Below, one piece after another: positions 14,607-15,795 of a stretch of 15,795 nt of DNA. The notes beneath the pieces were generated by a model, which ran no database searches, had not been told where the DNA came from, and worked only from the letters and a program-made list of their open reading frames with translations. Position 1 is the stretch's first letter. Each line of letters starts with the position of its first letter. The position numbers and the translations under genes were made by a program. Source of the DNA: Bacteroidales bacterium (lineage in GTDB: Bacteria > Bacteroidota > Bacteroidia > Bacteroidales > UBA932). The stretch is taken from positions 1-15,795 of the forward strand of contig JAAXVX010000006.1 in the NCBI GenBank assembly GCA_013335275.1, given 5' to 3'.

Positions 14607-15029
14607 ATGGGAGCTCGAAAAAGAGAAACAGCCGAGAGGCAAAAAGAAATAAGGAAACAGACAGCTTTTGCAAAGTTGAATGATGTTCCTACCTCACCCC
14701 GTAAGATGCGTTTAGTAGCAGATATTATAAGGGGTGTAGAAGTGAACCATGCTTTGGATATCTTAAAATATACCAAAAAGGAAGCGTCTATTCGTTTGGA
14801 AAAACTTCTTCGTTCGGCAATTGCCAACTGGGAAGCTAAAAACGAAGCAGACCGCAAAGAGTTGGAAAACGGCAATATTTGTGTACAGTCCATTATGGTT
14901 GGACAGGGCCGTTCACTCAAGCGCATAAGAACAGCACCGCAAGGTCGCGCGGCAAGAATTCGTAAGCGTTCAAACCATGTAACCATAGTGCTTGGCATGA
15001 AAAGTAAAACCGTAAAAGAGGAGCAATAA
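14607..15029 (+). CDS. rplV: 50S ribosomal protein L22
   Basis: L22 (140 residues) lines the exit tunnel opposite L4 with a long beta-hairpin. The core starts at [18 protein letters not shown]. The hairpin and C-terminus include [39 protein letters not shown]. It has a charged N-terminal extension of about 25 residues ([20 protein letters not shown]) and a short tail beyond the hairpin, so it is longer than the about 110 residues of E. coli L22. I believe such extensions are usual in Bacteroidota. The stop is separated from the rpsC start by one base. Confidence 0.97.
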   Translation: MGARKRETAERQKEIRKQTAFAKLNDVPTSPRKMRLVADIIRGVEVNHALDILKYTKKEASIRLEKLLRSAIANWEAKNEADRKELENGNICVQSIMVGQGRSLKRIRTAPQGRAARIRKRSNHVTIVLGMKSKTVKEEQ

Positions 15030-15030
15030 G

Positions 15031-15795
15031 ATGGGACAAAAAACAAATCCTATATCAAACCGACTTGGTATTATCCGTGGCTGGGACTCTAACTGGTACG
15101 GTGGAACTGATTACGCAAGCAAACTATTTGAGGATGCTAAAATTCGCGAGTATTTAAATGCCCGTCTTGCAAAAGCATCACTTTCGAAAATTGTTATCGA
15201 AAGAACACTAAAGCTTATTACTGTTACTATCCACACTGCCCGTCCCGGTATTATTATCGGTAAGGGAGGTCAGGAGGTTGACAAACTTAAAGAAGAGTTA
15301 AAGAAAATCTCTAACAAAGAGGTTCAGATTAACATCTATGAAGTTAAGAGACCGGAACTGGATGCCAACATTGTAGCAAACAATATTGCTCGTCAGGTAG
15401 AAGGCCGTGTATCTTATCGCCGTGCGATTAAGATGGCAATGGCTTCAACTATGAGAATGGGTGCCGAAGGTATCAAAGTTCTCATCAGCGGTCGTCTTGG
15501 CGGCGCTGAGATGGCAAGAAGAGAGCTCTACAAAGAAGGAAGAACTCCGCTTCACACTTTCCGTGCAGATATCGACTACGCTCATGCAGAGGCCCACACA
15601 AAAGTAGGCGTTCTTGGAGTGAAAGTATGGGTTTGCAACGGCGAAGTTTACGGCAAGAGAGATCTTTCTCCTAACGTAGGCATGGCAGCAAATGCTTCAG
15701 CAGGTCAGGGAGGACAACAGTCAGGCGGAAGAAATGACCGTCGTGGCGGTGGTGATCGTGATCGCAGAGGCGGTGGCCGTGGAGGTGATTCAAGA
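15031..15795 (+). CDS. rpsC: 30S ribosomal protein S3, C-terminal end missing at the window edge
   Basis: S3 forms part of the mRNA entry channel and helps unwind mRNA. The 255 codons seen contain no stop, so the gene runs past the right edge. It starts [18 protein letters not shown]. The KH domain has [16 protein letters not shown] with the GKGG loop at about 73-76, and the C-terminal S3 domain includes [31 protein letters not shown] and [10 protein letters not shown]. After the conserved [11 protein letters not shown] the protein continues into a tail rich in Gly, Arg, Asp and Gln ([20 protein letters not shown]). It is therefore already longer than the 233 residues of E. coli S3. The one-base gap to rplV implies tight co-translation. 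Confidence 0.97.
   Translation, partial: MGQKTNPISNRLGIIRGWDSNWYGGTDYASKLFEDAKIREYLNARLAKASLSKIVIERTLKLITVTIHTARPGIIIGKGGQEVDKLKEELKKISNKEVQINIYEVKRPELDANIVANNIARQVEGRVSYRRAIKMAMASTMRMGAEGIKVLISGRLGGAEMARRELYKEGRTPLHTFRADIDYAHAEAHTKVGVLGVKVWVCNGEVYGKRDLSPNVGMAANASAGQGGQQSGGRNDRRGGGDRDRRGGGRGGDSR

Noticed and set aside
14576..15046. A 156-residue minus-strand reading frame opposite rplV
   Set aside because: It is a shadow of a conserved ribosomal protein gene.
1..15795. CRISPR array, insertion sequence, integrase, toxin-antitoxin or defence system
   Set aside because: No direct-repeat arrays, transposase-like proteins or known defence domains were seen; all long frames are assigned to ordinary genes.

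Overview
The window reads as chromosomal DNA of a member of the Bacteroidales (phylum Bacteroidota). Four things support this. The strand-specific promoter signature TTTG/TTG, about 19-22 nt, TAnnTTTG recurs upstream of genes. Shine-Dalgarno sequences are generally absent. There is a large TonB-dependent receptor with an N-terminal carboxypeptidase-regulatory-like domain and a C-terminal Phe. The individual proteins (PheS, ManC, YraN, Tricorn-type S41 peptidase, ribosomal proteins) look like this group. I cannot name the genus.

Layout. The left edge (1-152, minus) is the 5' end of metK. Its leader, on the minus strand between about 340 and 153, contains a SAM-II-like riboswitch aptamer placed directly behind a Bacteroidota-type promoter. 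Diverging from it is a 1087-residue Oar-like TonB-dependent receptor (474-3737), closed by a strong terminator that overlaps the promoter of the next unit. Then come, closely packed on the plus strand, yraN, a single-domain GDP-mannose pyrophosphorylase (manC), arginine deiminase (arcA), a secreted Tricorn-like S41 protease and pheS. The last has its own promoter inside the end of the protease gene. Two tRNA genes follow (Gly-GCC and Leu-TAA), each with its own intrinsic terminator, then a MarC-family membrane protein.

The right third (11893 to the edge) is the start of the S10-type ribosomal protein operon, rplC-rplD-rplW-rplB-rpsS-rplV-rpsC. It runs off the window inside the Gly/Arg-rich tail of S3. 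rpsJ (S10), normally the gene directly before rplC, is not there. The operon starts instead from a clear promoter at 11803-11832 behind marC.

Most of the window is housekeeping. SAM synthesis is under likely SAM feedback. Other genes serve envelope transport, sugar-nucleotide supply, arginine catabolism, peptide degradation, Phe-tRNA charging and ribosome assembly. I found no mobile element, CRISPR array or defence system. The best candidates for a second look are the SAM-II-like element in front of metK, the detached rpsJ, the fused terminator/promoter junctions, and the RGG-like tail of S3.
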